Positions 1 through 8,637 of a stretch of DNA of 51,970 nt are shown here, in pieces. The DNA lies in the NCBI GenBank assembly GCA_022843325.1, contig JALHNV010000015.1, forward strand, positions 1 through 51,970, written 5' to 3'. Numbering within the stretch: position 1 is the stretch's first letter; the number at the start of each line of letters is the position of its first letter. The stretch comes from Pseudolabrys sp. Its GTDB lineage: Bacteria > Pseudomonadota > Alphaproteobacteria > Rhizobiales > Xanthobacteraceae. The notes below the pieces were generated by a model. It made no database searches. It worked only from the letters and a program-made list of their open reading frames with translations, and was not told the DNA's origin. Made by a program: the position numbers and the translations under genes.

Positions 1-2
1 AG

Positions 3-1682
3 CCGGCGCAGCCGGGTCAACCCGTGCCGGCCCCGGCGCAACCCGGCGCACCGCTGCCGCCCGGCCAGACCATCCAGCCGTCCGCCACGGTCACCCGCGC
101 CGCCACGATTGCCGCCGGCCCGCGCATTCCGATCGCCACCGAAAGCCTTCAGGGCTCGATCGCGCTCAAGGGCGGCCGCATCGACGACCTGGCGCTGCTC
201 AAGTTCCGCGAACGCGTCGATCCGAAATCGCCGCCGATCATCCTGCTGTCGCCCTCGGGCAGCCCGCAGCCGTTCTATGCCGAATTCGGCTGGACCAATG
301 CCGCCGGCGGCACCGTCAAGGTGCCGACCGCCGAAACCGTGTGGACGCAGGCCGGCACCGGCACCCTCGCGGTCGGCAGCCCGGCAACGCTGACCTGGGA
401 CAATGGCGAAGGCATCGAATTCCGCCGCACCATCACGGTCGACGACAAATACCTGTTCACCATCAAGGACGACGTGGTGAACAAGGGCGCGACCCCGATC
501 TCGCTGTATCCTTATGCGCTGATTTCGCGTCACGGCACGCCGAAGACCGAAGGCTATTACATTTTGCACGAAGGCTTCATCGGCGTGCTCGGCGAACAGG
601 GCCTGCAGGAAGTCACCTACTCCACCGTCGAAGAAAAGAAGGTCATCAACTTCGACGTGACCAATGCCTGGTTCGGCATCACCGACAAATACTGGGCGGC
701 GACGCTGCTGCCCGACAGCACCGCGCATCTGAAGGCGCGATTCTCGTCCGGCCTCTTGGGCACCACCAAGACCTACCAGACCGACTACCTGCTCGACGTG
801 CAGACCATCGCGCCGGGCGCCACCGGTTCGGCCAATGCCAAGCTGTTCGCCGGCGCCAAGGAAACCCGTGTCATTACCGACTACGAGAAGCAGTTCTCGC
901 TCAACCGCTTCGAACTGCTGATCGACTGGGGCTGGTTCTATTTCATCACCAAGCCGATGTTCTGGGTGATCGACTACTTCTTCCACCTGTTCGGCAATTT
1001 CGGCGTCGCCATTCTGCTGGTCACGGTGCTGATCAAGATCGTGTTCTTCCCGCTCGCCAACAAGTCTTACGCCTCGATGGCGAAGATGAAGGCGGTGCAG
1101 CCGCAGATGACGGCGCTGCGCGAACGCTACAAGGACGACAAGGCCAAGCAGCAGCAAGCGCTGATGGAATTGTACAAAACCGAGAAGATCAATCCGCTGG
1201 CCGGCTGTCTGCCGATTTTGGTGCAGATCCCGGTGTTCTTCGCGCTGTACAAGGTTCTGTTCGTCACCATCGAAATGCGGCACGCGCCGTTCTTCGGCTG
1301 GATTCACGATCTGTCGGCGCCGGATCCGACCAATCTGTTCAACCTGTTCGGCCTGCTGCCGTTCGACCCGACGCTGATCCCGGCGATCGGTCCGTTCCTG
1401 CATCTCGGCGTCTGGCCGCTGATCATGGGCGTGACGATGTGGGCGCAGATGAAGCTCAACCCGACGCCGCCCGATCCGACCCAGGCCATGATCTTCAACT
1501 GGATGCCGGTCATCTTCACCTTCATGCTGGCCACCTTCCCGGCCGGTCTGGTGATCTACTGGGCCTGGAACAACTCGCTGTCGGTGCTGCAGCAGAGCGT
1601 CATCATGCGCAAGCACGGCGCCAAGATCGAACTGATCGACAACATCAAGGCGCTGTTCGTCCGCAAGAAGCCGCAGGAATAA
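3..1682 (+). CDS. yidC: Membrane protein insertase YidC (5' partial)
   Basis: YidC inserts and folds proteins in the inner membrane, alone or with SecYEG. The reading frame is open to the window edge, so the N-terminal membrane anchor lies outside. What remains is a Pro/Ala-rich linker, a periplasmic beta-rich domain (about nt 120-880), then the conserved insertase core from about nt 910. The core shows the segment [20 protein letters not shown], in which a Lys takes the place of the hydrophilic-groove Arg of E. coli, then [16 protein letters not shown] and the later helices ending near nt 1600. It is followed by a Lys-rich tail. A 9-bp stem-loop lies just downstream and engB follows on the same strand. 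Identity is clear; only the start is missing. Confidence 0.97.
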   Translation, partial: PAQPGQPVPAPAQPGAPLPPGQTIQPSATVTRAATIAAGPRIPIATESLQGSIALKGGRIDDLALLKFRERVDPKSPPIILLSPSGSPQPFYAEFGWTNAAGGTVKVPTAETVWTQAGTGTLAVGSPATLTWDNGEGIEFRRTITVDDKYLFTIKDDVVNKGATPISLYPYALISRHGTPKTEGYYILHEGFIGVLGEQGLQEVTYSTVEEKKVINFDVTNAWFGITDKYWAATLLPDSTAHLKARFSSGLLGTTKTYQTDYLLDVQTIAPGATGSANAKLFAGAKETRVITDYEKQFSLNRFELLIDWGWFYFITKPMFWVIDYFFHLFGNFGVAILLVTVLIKIVFFPLANKSYASMAKMKAVQPQMTALRERYKDDKAKQQQALMELYKTEKINPLAGCLPILVQIPVFFALYKVLFVTIEMRHAPFFGWIHDLSAPDPTNLFNLFGLLPFDPTLIPAIGPFLHLGVWPLIMGVTMWAQMKLNPTPPDPTQAMIFNWMPVIFTFMLATFPAGLVIYWAWNNSLSVLQQSVIMRKHGAKIELIDNIKALFVRKKPQE

Positions 1683-1707
1683 GCCTGCAGCCGACCGCGA
1701 CGCCGTC

Positions 1708-1737
1708 ATCGCCGGGCCTGTCCCGGCGATTTCGTTT
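1708..1737 (+). terminator. Stem-loop after yidC (terminator or half REP)
   Basis: A perfect 9-bp inverted repeat (ATCGCCGGG / CCCGGCGAT) with a 5-nt loop is followed by TTCGTTT. It may act as a terminator for yidC. Its core resembles the other CCGGG-N-CCCGG repeats in the window, so it could equally be a single repeat unit. Confidence 0.5.
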
Positions 1738-1795
1738 AAACTTGCCCGCGCGCGGCCCTGATCGGGCGCACGGGACCAGCCGGATACGACACACG

Positions 1796-2449
1796 ATGGA
1801 CAAGCCGACCGAATTCAAGCGCGGCGAGATCGAGGCCGGACGGCTGATGTTTGCCGCCGACTGGCAATTCGTGGCCGCGGCCAATACCGAGGTCTCGCTG
1901 CCGCCGATGCGCGGCGTCGAGATCGCCTTTGCCGGCCGCTCCAATGTCGGCAAGTCGAGCCTGATCAACGCGCTGACCGGCCGCAAGGCGCTGGCGCGCA
2001 CCTCGCGCACCCCCGGCCGCACCCAGGAACTGATTTTCTTCACCGGCGGCGGCAACCTCAACATCGTCGACATGCCGGGCTACGGCTACGCCGCCGCCGC
2101 CAAATCCAAGATCGCCGCCTGGACGGCGCTGATCGACGCGTTCCTGCGCGGCCGCTCCAACCTGGCCCGCGTCTATGTGCTGATCGACGCCCGTCATGGC
2201 ATCAAGGATACCGACGCGCCGACCTTCGAGGCGCTGCGCCGCGCCGCCGTGAGCTTCCAGCTCATCCTGACCAAGGCCGACGCCATTTCCGCGGCCGAGC
2301 TGGCCGCGCGCGTTGCCGAGGTCGAGACGGCGCTGATCAAGCTGCCGGCCGCATTTCCGCAGGTTCTGGCCACCTCGGCGCATGACGGCAAAGGCATTCC
2401 GGAGCTGCGCGCGTCGATCGCCCGGCTGCTGGCCGAGCGGCGCCGCTAA
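1796..2449 (+). CDS. engB: Ribosome-biogenesis GTPase EngB (YihA/YsxC)
   Basis: A 217-residue TRAFAC-class GTPase needed for large ribosomal subunit assembly. All G motifs are visible: G1 GRSNVGKSS (residues 47-55), G2 Thr in SRTPGRTQ (about 70-77), G3 DMPGYG (92-97), G4 TKAD (159-162) and G5 TSA (193-195). The ATG at 1796 gives the usual family length; the frame is open further upstream but only as a shadow of yidC. It lies 113 nt after yidC and 16 nt before a DUF423 gene. The yidC-engB-argB order is typical of Hyphomicrobiales. Confidence 0.96.
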   Translation: MDKPTEFKRGEIEAGRLMFAADWQFVAAANTEVSLPPMRGVEIAFAGRSNVGKSSLINALTGRKALARTSRTPGRTQELIFFTGGGNLNIVDMPGYGYAAAAKSKIAAWTALIDAFLRGRSNLARVYVLIDARHGIKDTDAPTFEALRRAAVSFQLILTKADAISAAELAARVAEVETALIKLPAAFPQVLATSAHDGKGIPELRASIARLLAERRR

Positions 2450-2465
2450 CCCAAGGATCGCACCG

Positions 2466-2822
2466 ATGAACCAGGTTCTGATTGCCTTGGCCGGACTGAT
2501 GGGCGCCTTCGGCGTCGTGCTGGCCGCCGCCGGCGCCCACGGCAAACCCGGCGCAGGGCTCGACAGCGCCGGCTATCTGCTGCTGATCCACGCGGTGGCC
2601 ATCGTCGCCGTTGTTGCCGCCGCCGGGCTGGTCCAGCGCCCGCTCGCGACCGTTGCGCTGGCCGGCTTTGTCCTCGGCGCCGGGCTGTTCGCCGCCGATG
2701 TGGCCGCCCGCGCCTGGCTCGGCACCCGGCTGTTTCCGATGGCCGCGCCGGCCGGCGGCGTCATCATGATCCTCAGTTGGGTGACGCTGGCCGTGGCGGC
2801 GCTGGCGGCGATGCGCGCGTAA
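2466..2822 (+). CDS. DUF423 family small membrane protein
   Basis: A 118-residue protein with four predicted hydrophobic segments. The N-terminus carries GLMGAFGVVLAAAGAHG, matching the GAFGAHG-type signature of DUF423 (YgdD-like) inner-membrane proteins, whose function is unknown. The ATG at 2466 is preceded by AAGGA at 2453-2457. It sits between engB and argB in the same orientation and is probably co-transcribed with engB. Family assignment is by motif and topology. Confidence 0.8.
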   Translation: MNQVLIALAGLMGAFGVVLAAAGAHGKPGAGLDSAGYLLLIHAVAIVAVVAAAGLVQRPLATVALAGFVLGAGLFAADVAARAWLGTRLFPMAAPAGGVIMILSWVTLAVAALAAMRA

Positions 2823-2891
2823 GCTGACACCCCTTCCGTCCGGCGGCGACCGCCGGTACAAGGACCCGCCCGTCCTTCGCGAGACCCGTTC

Positions 2892-3773
2892 ATGACCGAT
2901 CCTCAGGAACAAGCCCGCATTCTGTCCGAGGCGCTGCCGCACATGCAGCGCTATGACGAGGAAATCGTCGTCGTGAAATATGGCGGTCATGCCATGGGCG
3001 ACGAAGCGGCCGCGCGCGATTTCGCCCGCGACATCGTGCTGCTGGAGCAGGCGGCGATCAATCCCGTGGTGGTCCATGGCGGCGGGCCGCAGATCGCGGC
3101 CATGCTGAAGAAGCTCGGCATCAAGTCGGAATTCGCCGCCGGGCTGCGCATCACCGATGCGGCCACCGTCGAGATCGTCGAGATGGTGCTGGCCGGTTCG
3201 ATCAACAAGCAGATCGTCGGCTACATCAACGCCGCCGGCGGCAAGGCCATCGGCCTCTGCGGCAAGGACGGCAACATGGTGACGGCGCGCAAGGCCAGCC
3301 GCACCGTGGTCGATCCGGATTCGATGATCGAGAAGGTGGTCGATCTCGGCTTTGTCGGCGAACCGGACAAGGTCGACCTGTTCGTGCTCAACGCCGTGCT
3401 CGGCAAGGAGATGATCCCGGTGCTGGCGCCGGTGGCGACGTCGGCCGACGGCGGCACCTTCAACGTCAACGCCGACACCTTTGCCGGCGCCATTGCCGGC
3501 GCGCTGAAGGCCAAACGGCTGCTGCTGCTCACCGACGTGCCGGGCGTGCTGGACAAGTCGAAGAAGCTGATCCCCGAACTGTCGATCGCCGATGCGCGGC
3601 GGCTGATTGCCGACGGCACCATTTCCGGCGGCATGATCCCCAAGGTCGAGACCTGCATCTATGCACTCGACCAGGGCGTCGAGGGCGTCGTCATCATGGA
3701 CGGCAAGGTGCCGCACGCGGTGCTGCTGGAGCTGATGACCGACCATGGCGTCGGCACGCTGATGCACCGGTAG
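2892..3773 (+). CDS. argB: Acetylglutamate kinase
   Basis: A 293-residue amino-acid kinase that phosphorylates N-acetyl-L-glutamate, the second step of arginine synthesis. Motifs include [11 protein letters not shown] (residues 27-37, with catalytic Lys29), VHGGGPQI (61-68) binding the substrate gamma-carboxylate, and [15 protein letters not shown] near residue 192. The length fits the longer, arginine-sensitive type found in alphaproteobacteria; feedback inhibition is inferred from that group. The ATG at 2892 directly precedes MTDPQEQAR. Confidence 0.97.
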   Translation: MTDPQEQARILSEALPHMQRYDEEIVVVKYGGHAMGDEAAARDFARDIVLLEQAAINPVVVHGGGPQIAAMLKKLGIKSEFAAGLRITDAATVEIVEMVLAGSINKQIVGYINAAGGKAIGLCGKDGNMVTARKASRTVVDPDSMIEKVVDLGFVGEPDKVDLFVLNAVLGKEMIPVLAPVATSADGGTFNVNADTFAGAIAGALKAKRLLLLTDVPGVLDKSKKLIPELSIADARRLIADGTISGGMIPKVETCIYALDQGVEGVVIMDGKVPHAVLLELMTDHGVGTLMHR

Positions 3774-3814
3774 GGCGGAGGACGCGGGCGGGCGATTTGT
3801 GATAGAGTGGCATC

Positions 3815-4036
3815 ATGATGAGCAAGCTCAAGGACGTGCTGGACCGGGTCGGGACCTGGCCGGACGAGGCTCAGCAGGAACTGGCCGAGGTCGCGCTCGA
3901 AATCGAGGCCGGATTCCGCGGCGGGGACTACCACGCCACCGCTGACGAATTGCGGGCCATCGATGAGGCCGACGCAAGTAGCGTGGCGTCCGACGACGAC
4001 GTCAAAGCCGCCTTCCGGTCCTTTCGTCGTGCATGA
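3815..4036 (+). CDS. Antitoxin of a ParD/RelB-type module
   Basis: A 73-residue acidic protein. Residues 1-35 look helical (MMSKLKDVLDRVGTWPDEAQ), followed by an acidic linker and a C-terminus ending KAAFRSFRRA, the layout of short antitoxins paired with ParE/RelE toxins. Its stop overlaps the ATG of the following toxin frame by 4 nt (ATGA), the usual coupling of such pairs. Either of two consecutive ATGs (3815, 3818) could be used. The toxin is frameshifted, so this antitoxin may be an orphan. Confidence 0.65.
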   Translation: MMSKLKDVLDRVGTWPDEAQQELAEVALEIEAGFRGGDYHATADELRAIDEADASSVASDDDVKAAFRSFRRA

Positions 4037-4324
4037 AGGTCGAGTATTCCAATCGCGCGCTGATCGACCTGCGCAGAGCGGCGGCCGATAGCCGCGAGTT
4101 TGGCGAGGCCGTGGCCATCGCGGCTTGAAGCACGCATTGTAGCCATCGTACGGCGTATCGCCGAACATCCAAGGGCGGCGCAGGGCGTCATCGACAGGCC
4201 CGGCATTCACGTTGTTCCCTTGATCCGGTATCCCTACAAGATCTTCTACCGCGTGCATGAGGAAAGCGTGAGAATCCTGCACATCCGGCATACGTCGCGC
4301 CGGCCGTGGATCGGCGAGCGCTGA
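4033..4324 (+). pseudogene. ParE/RelE-type toxin, frameshifted
   Basis: The frame from ATG 4033 gives MKVEYSNRALIDLRRAAADS and stops at 4126-4128 (TGA). The next frame from about 4121 continues without a break as RLEARIVAIVRRIAEHPRA and on through IHVVPLIRYPYKIFYRVHEE to WIGER, ending at 4324. Joined, the two parts form one ParE-family toxin of about 97 residues: the N-terminal strand-helix, the RLE(A)RI helix, and the C-terminal YKIFYRV...ILHIRHTSRRPW strand pair. One extra base, or two missing bases, near 4113-4124 explains the break. It is either an inactivated toxin or a sequencing error. Confidence 0.75.
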
Positions 4325-4366
4325 CCTTTCGATGGCGACGCAGCCCCGTTGGGCTACGATCCCCGC

Positions 4367-5371
4367 ATGATTCGAACCCCGCATGGCATCATGACCGGAC
4401 TGGGCCTCGCGCTGGGCATGCTGGCAGCCTCCCCGGCGCAGGCCGAACTCTCGCTCTGCAACCGCACCAGCTACGTGATGGATGCGGCGGTCGGGCTGGA
4501 GAGGCGCGCCATCGTCTCGACCCGCGGCTGGTTTCGGGTCGATCCCGGCCAGTGCCGACAGGTCGTCGACGGACCGCTCGACATCGACATGGCCTATGTC
4601 CACGCCCGCATTGCGCCGGAATACGGCAGCGCGCCCCTGCCGCAGGCCGGGCATGCCGCGTTCTGTGTGCGCGACGCCAATTTCCAGTTCTCCGACGCGC
4701 GCGGCTGCCCGGTCAGCCAGCAGGTGCAATTCACCGCCGCCCGACCGACCGACAGCGGCCGCGGCCCGGAAATCTACCTGGCCGAGGAAGCCGACTACGA
4801 CGACGCGCAGGCCCGGCTCGCCGGTATCCAGCGCCTGCTGGTGATCGCCGGTTACGATGCCAACCCGATCGACGGGCTGCAGGGCGGCAAAACGCAAGGC
4901 GCGCTGGCGAAGTTCATCGCAGACCGCAAGCTCACAGGCGACGCCGCGTCGGCGGCGGATTTCTTCGACGTGCTGCTCAACGCCGCCAATAGCCCGGAAG
5001 GCACCGGCTTTGCCTGGTGCAACGACACGCGCCATCCCGTGATGGCAACGCTGGGCATTGTCGAGGGCAGCGCGACCGTGACGCGCGGCTGGTACCGGGT
5101 GGCGCCGGGCAAGTGCGTGCGGCCGGACCTGCGCGGCGATCCGCGCCGGATCTACAGCTACGCCGAGGCGGTAGACGCCAATGCGCGGGCCATCAAACGC
5201 GGCGAAACGGTGCTGTCCTGGGGCGGCGATGTGCCGCTCTGCACGCGCGACGGGCGGTTTGAACTGAGCGATCACAAGGACTGCGCGGCGCGCGGCTTGA
5301 ATTCGGCGGGTTTTGCCCTCATCGATATCGGCACGCAGCCCGCCACCACCGTCCGCTTCAGGGAACCCTAG
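4367..5371 (+). CDS. Secreted protein with two DUF1036 domains
   Basis: A 334-residue exported protein with a signal peptide (MIRTPHGIMTGLGLALGMLA, cleavage after SPAQA). Two related modules follow. Residues about 28-115 begin LSLCNRTSYVMDAAVGLE and include TRGWFRVDPGQCRQV; residues about 210-330 begin FAWCNDTRHPVMATLG and include TRGWYRVAPGKCVRP. Both end with a C-x(n)-C segment (CVRDANFQFSDARGC; CTRDGRFELSDHKDC), as in DUF1036. Between them is a peptidoglycan-binding-like stretch (QRLLVIAGYDANPIDGLQGG). Function is unknown; periplasmic location is inferred. The start at 4367 was chosen for the signal peptide. Confidence 0.82.
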   Translation: MIRTPHGIMTGLGLALGMLAASPAQAELSLCNRTSYVMDAAVGLERRAIVSTRGWFRVDPGQCRQVVDGPLDIDMAYVHARIAPEYGSAPLPQAGHAAFCVRDANFQFSDARGCPVSQQVQFTAARPTDSGRGPEIYLAEEADYDDAQARLAGIQRLLVIAGYDANPIDGLQGGKTQGALAKFIADRKLTGDAASAADFFDVLLNAANSPEGTGFAWCNDTRHPVMATLGIVEGSATVTRGWYRVAPGKCVRPDLRGDPRRIYSYAEAVDANARAIKRGETVLSWGGDVPLCTRDGRFELSDHKDCAARGLNSAGFALIDIGTQPATTVRFREP

Positions 5372-5374
5372 TCT

Positions 5375-6100
5375 GTGCCGAATTTATCCCGTAAGACCCC
5401 GCGCGATTTCGGGCATATCGACTCCTGGGTCTTCGACCTCGACAACACCCTCTACCCGCATCATCTGCTGTGGCAGTTCATCGACGACCGCATCCGCGCC
5501 TTCATCGTCGATTTCCTGAAGGTGCCGCCGGACGAGGCGTTCCGCATTCAGAAGGACTATTACAAGCGTTACGGCACCACGATGCGCGGATTGATGACCG
5601 AGCACGGCGTCAATTCCGACGACTACCTTGAGTTCGTCCACGAGATCGACCACTCGCCGCTGGAGCCCAATCCGGCGCTCGGCGCGGCGCTGGAAAGACT
5701 GCCGGGCCGCAAGCTCATCCTCACCAATGGCACCCGCAAGCACGCCAACGCGGTGATGCGCCGGCTGAACGTGCACGAGCATTTCGAGGACGTGTTCGAC
5801 ATCATCGCCGCCGAACTGGAGCCGAAGCCGTCGGCCAGGACCTACGACCGTTTTCTCGCGCTGCACGGCGTCGATCCGGCCAGGGCCGCGATGTTCGAGG
5901 ACCTGTCGCGCAATCTCGCGGCGCCGCATGCGCTCGGCATGGTCACGGTGCTGGTGGTGCCCGATGGCACCAAGCCGGTGGTGCGCGAGCATTGGGAAGT
6001 CGAAGGCCGTGACGACCCGCATGTCGATCATGTCACCGACAACCTGACCGGATTTCTGGAGCGCATCATGGCCGAGCGCAGCGGCGTCAGCGGAGTCTAA
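5375..6100 (+). CDS. HAD-family pyrimidine 5'-nucleotidase
   Basis: A 241-residue HAD hydrolase of the SDT1/PPN1-like pyrimidine 5'-nucleotidase group. Motif I is DLDNT (residues 21-25, nucleophile Asp21), followed by LYPH, typical of this subfamily. Motif II is LTNGT (116-120), motif III Lys is in EPKPS (149-153), and motif IV is FEDLSRN (174-180). It begins with GTG three bases after the preceding stop and ends 3 nt before the DoxX gene. Orthologues usually sit near dapD in this order. The exact substrate is not shown by sequence. Confidence 0.88.
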   Translation: MPNLSRKTPRDFGHIDSWVFDLDNTLYPHHLLWQFIDDRIRAFIVDFLKVPPDEAFRIQKDYYKRYGTTMRGLMTEHGVNSDDYLEFVHEIDHSPLEPNPALGAALERLPGRKLILTNGTRKHANAVMRRLNVHEHFEDVFDIIAAELEPKPSARTYDRFLALHGVDPARAAMFEDLSRNLAAPHALGMVTVLVVPDGTKPVVREHWEVEGRDDPHVDHVTDNLTGFLERIMAERSGVSGV

Positions 6101-6103
6101 GCG

Positions 6104-6481
6104 ATGCCGGGCGAGCTTGCCGGTATTTTGCTGGCGCTGGGCCGCGTGTTGCTGGGCGGCCTGTTCGTGGTTGGCGGCGTGCGCCATTTCTTCATCGTCG
6201 ACATCATCACGCCGATGATCGCGGCGCGCGGCCTGCCGAAGCCGAAGTTGGTGCTCTACGCCGGATCGGTCTTCCAGATCGCCGCCGGGCTGCTGCTGAT
6301 GCTCGGCCTGTGGGTCGTTCCCGCTGCCTTCGGGCTGATTATCTTCACCGTAGCCGCATCGGTCATGCTGCTGAACTTCTGGGACATGGAAGGTCCGGCG
6401 CGCCAGTCCGCCCTCAGCACCTGCCTGAGCAATGGCGCCATTGTCGGCGGCCTGCTGATCGCCGCCGCCAGTGCCCTGTAG
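6104..6481 (+). CDS. DoxX family membrane protein
   Basis: A 125-residue integral membrane protein with four hydrophobic helices. The opening LGRVLLGGLFVVGGVRHFF and the later GLPKPKLVLYAGSVFQIAAG fit the DoxX/SURF4-like family, whose members have been linked to redox or oxidative-stress roles but lack a settled biochemical activity. It starts 3 nt after the HAD gene and is probably translated from the same mRNA. It converges with the HupE-like gene, with only 3 nt between the two stops. Confidence 0.8.
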   Translation: MPGELAGILLALGRVLLGGLFVVGGVRHFFIVDIITPMIAARGLPKPKLVLYAGSVFQIAAGLLLMLGLWVVPAAFGLIIFTVAASVMLLNFWDMEGPARQSALSTCLSNGAIVGGLLIAAASAL

Positions 6482-6484
6482 GCG

Positions 6485-7102
6485 TCAGGCGCCGCCGATC
6501 TGCTGCACGACGAGAACAAAGCCGATGCCGGCAATGCCCGCGCCGGCCAGACGCAGCGCGACCCGGTCGGACCCGCGTAGCGTCACCAGCCGCGCCAGCT
6601 GCATGGCGCCAAGCGCGATGGCGCCCTGGACGACCGCCAGCCCCAGCAGATAGGCCGCCAGCGGCGTCGCTTCCGCGCCATAGATCGCTTCACCCAGCAC
6701 ATAGCCGTGCAACAGTCCGGCCGCGGCGAAGACGATCAGCGCCGCAGCCGCCGTCATCGCCCGCCGCATTAGCACCAAAACGCCGAGCCCGAGGACGGAC
6801 AGCGCGACTACGATCTCGGCGCCCGGCACCGGCGGGCCGTACAGGTGCAAGGCGACACCGGCCATCATCGCCAGCACGAAGCCGAGGACGAGACCGGTCG
6901 CGGCGCGGTGCGCGGCGGCGAGACAGCCGACCGCCACCACCGCGGCGAAATGATCGAGGCCGATGATCGGATGACCGAGACCCGACAACAGGCCGTCGCC
7001 GAATGTGGCGGGTGTGACGCCGCCCATCGGGTGATGCGCCAGCGCGGGTCCGGCCGCGATAACGGACGCCGATACGAGCGCGATTGACAGAACTCTGTTC
7101 AC
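6485..7102 (-). CDS. HupE/UreJ family permease
   Basis: A 205-residue protein with a cleavable signal peptide (cleavage near GPALA-HHPMGG) and about six hydrophobic helices. The mature N-terminus HHPMGGVTP and the segment GLGHPIIGLDHFAAVVAVG are the His-containing signatures of HupE/UreJ, a family of nickel or cobalt permeases. A later His lies in AAGLLHGYVLGEAIYG. No hydrogenase or urease genes are nearby, so the metal and partner enzyme are unknown. It is divergent from dapD across a 178-nt gap. Confidence 0.88.
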   Translation of the reverse strand: MNRVLSIALVSASVIAAGPALAHHPMGGVTPATFGDGLLSGLGHPIIGLDHFAAVVAVGCLAAAHRAATGLVLGFVLAMMAGVALHLYGPPVPGAEIVVALSVLGLGVLVLMRRAMTAAAALIVFAAAGLLHGYVLGEAIYGAEATPLAAYLLGLAVVQGAIALGAMQLARLVTLRGSDRVALRLAGAGIAGIGFVLVVQQIGGA

Positions 7103-7280
7103 GGCATGTCCCCCGGCTTCTTCGTACCGCCGTCAGCTTAGCCCAGCCGGCCACGGACGCGAAAGCCGTCCGTGCGTTGGGCCGGCCAACGGGCCGCGGG
7201 CGCGCCCGCTTGACAGGCTCCCGGCTTTGACCCGACAAGGCTGACCGACGCCGCAGCGGCTCGCATAAACGGATTTTGAC
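7103..7280. promoter_or_regulatory. Divergent intergenic region hupE-like / dapD
   Basis: This 178-nt gap must hold promoters for both flanking genes. A TTGACA at 7210-7215 could be a -35 box for dapD, but no convincing -10 follows at 16-18 nt. A GC-rich inverted repeat (CGTTGG / CCAACG) lies near 7173-7189. Only the position is firm. Confidence 0.3.
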
Positions 7281-8120
7281 ATGTCGAAGAACAACCTCGC
7301 CACGCTCGCCAAGACCATCGACGACGCCTTCGACAACCGCGATGCCGTCAGCGCGAAGACCAAAGGCGCGGTGCGCAAGGCGGTCGATACCGCGCTCGGC
7401 CTGCTCGACAGTGGCGAGGCCCGCGTCGCCGAGCGCCAGAGCGACGGGATGTGGCAGGTCAATCAGTGGCTGAAGAAGGCCGTGCTGCTGTCGTTCCGGC
7501 TCAACGACATGAGCGTGATCGCCGGCGGCCCGGGCAAGGCGGCGTGGTGGGACAAGGTCGACTCCAAGTTCAAGGGCTGGACCGCCCCCAAATTCCGCAA
7601 GGCCGGCTTCCGCGCCGTGCCGGGCTCGGTCGTGCGCCGCTCCGCCTTCATCGCGCCGGGCGTGGTGCTGATGCCGTCCTTCGTCAACCTCGGCGCCTAT
7701 GTCGACAGCGGCACCATGATCGACACCTGGGCCACCGTCGGCAGCTGCGCGCAAATCGGCAAGAACTGTCACATCTCCGGCGGTGTCGGCATCGGCGGCG
7801 TGCTGGAGCCGTTGCAGGCAGGCCCGGTGATCATCGAGGACAATTGCTTTGTCGGCGCCCGCTCGGAAGTCGCCGAAGGCGTCATCCTGCGCGAAGGCGC
7901 GGTGCTGTCGATGGGCGTGTTCCTCGGCGCCTCGACCAAGATCGTCGACCGCGCCAGCGGCAACGTCACGCAGGGCGAGGTGCCGCCCTACTCCGTCGTG
8001 GTGCCCGGCACGCTGCCTGGCAAGGACGGCGGCCCGGGCCTGTATTGCGCGGTGATCGTCAAGCGCGTCGACGAGCGCACGCGCTCCAAGACCAGCATCA
8101 ACGAGCTGCTCCGGGATTGA
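7281..8120 (+). CDS. dapD: 2,3,4,5-tetrahydropyridine-2,6-dicarboxylate N-succinyltransferase
   Basis: A 279-residue enzyme of the succinylase branch of lysine/diaminopimelate synthesis; it transfers succinyl from succinyl-CoA to tetrahydrodipicolinate. The N-terminal helical domain (about 1-95) precedes a left-handed beta-helix of hexapeptide repeats (about 100-250). Visible motifs include [35 protein letters not shown] and [14 protein letters not shown]. The length is standard. dapE lies about 950 nt downstream, with a toxin-antitoxin-like pair and a DUF805 gene in between. Confidence 0.97.
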   Translation: MSKNNLATLAKTIDDAFDNRDAVSAKTKGAVRKAVDTALGLLDSGEARVAERQSDGMWQVNQWLKKAVLLSFRLNDMSVIAGGPGKAAWWDKVDSKFKGWTAPKFRKAGFRAVPGSVVRRSAFIAPGVVLMPSFVNLGAYVDSGTMIDTWATVGSCAQIGKNCHISGGVGIGGVLEPLQAGPVIIEDNCFVGARSEVAEGVILREGAVLSMGVFLGASTKIVDRASGNVTQGEVPPYSVVVPGTLPGKDGGPGLYCAVIVKRVDERTRSKTSINELLRD

Positions 8121-8152
8121 CCGGGCACCCGAACCGTCGGATTCTGCGCCCC

Positions 8153-8380
8153 ATGAGCCGTGAAATCGAAATTCAGGCCCGATGGGATGGCGACGCCAGC
8201 GTCTGGATCGCCACCAGCACCGACGTGCCGGGTCTGGTTGTCGAAGCCGATACCTGGGCGTCGATGATCGAGGAAGTTCGGCTCGTCCTTCCAGAGCTTT
8301 TGGAAGTGGCCGGTCGGGGCCAGGAAAACCTGTCGCTGACCTTCAAGGCGGAAGAGCATCTTGATCTCGCCGGGACCTGA
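8153..8380 (+). CDS. DUF1902 / HicB-like antitoxin
   Basis: A 75-residue protein whose fold matches the partial RNase-H-like HicB antitoxin: beta strand REIEIQARWDGDASVWIATS, then TDVPGLVVEADTWASMIEEV and a helix RLVLPELLEV. That spacing and the VPGL motif are typical of DUF1902. No C-terminal DNA-binding domain is visible, so any autoregulation would need the complex. The stop TGA (8378-8380) overlaps the ATG of hicA by one base. The start at 8153 follows dapD by 32 nt. Confidence 0.8.
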   Translation: MSREIEIQARWDGDASVWIATSTDVPGLVVEADTWASMIEEVRLVLPELLEVAGRGQENLSLTFKAEEHLDLAGT

Positions 8381-8574
8381 TGGCCGATTTCTACCGCGAA
8401 CTCGTGGCAATCCTGCGCGAAGCCGGTTGCAGCTTGATCCGAAGCGGCAAGGGCAGCCACGAGATCTGGTTCAGTCCGATCACCCAGCGGCCTGTCACCG
8501 TTCCCCGCACCACCAAGTCGCGGCACACAGCCAATGATGTGCTAAAGCAAGCCGGTCTTCCGAAGCAGTTCTGA
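8380..8574 (+). CDS. hicA: HicA-like mRNA interferase toxin
   Basis: A 64-residue dsRBD-like HicA (YcfA) toxin. It shows LVAILREAGCSLIRSGKGSH followed by EIWF, with the catalytic His at residue 27 in the conserved G-S-H-E context, then VTVPRTTKSRHTANDVLKQA, the usual ending for a mRNA-cleaving HicA. It is encoded after its antitoxin with a one-base overlap, the reverse of the classic hicA-hicB order. The pair lies between dapD and dapE, genes of one pathway. All expected residues are present, so it should be active. Confidence 0.85.
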   Translation: MADFYRELVAILREAGCSLIRSGKGSHEIWFSPITQRPVTVPRTTKSRHTANDVLKQAGLPKQF

Positions 8575-8637
8575 CCCGGCGCTATGCCTGCGATGGTGCA
8601 ATCGAATTTATTCAGGTCACGCCGGACGAGCCTTACG

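Noticed and set aside
2337..3767. A 476-codon open frame on the minus strand across argB and its neighbour
   Set aside because: It is antisense to argB and the DUF423 gene, rich in His, Arg and Gln as expected of the opposite strand of GC-rich genes, and has no recognisable domain.
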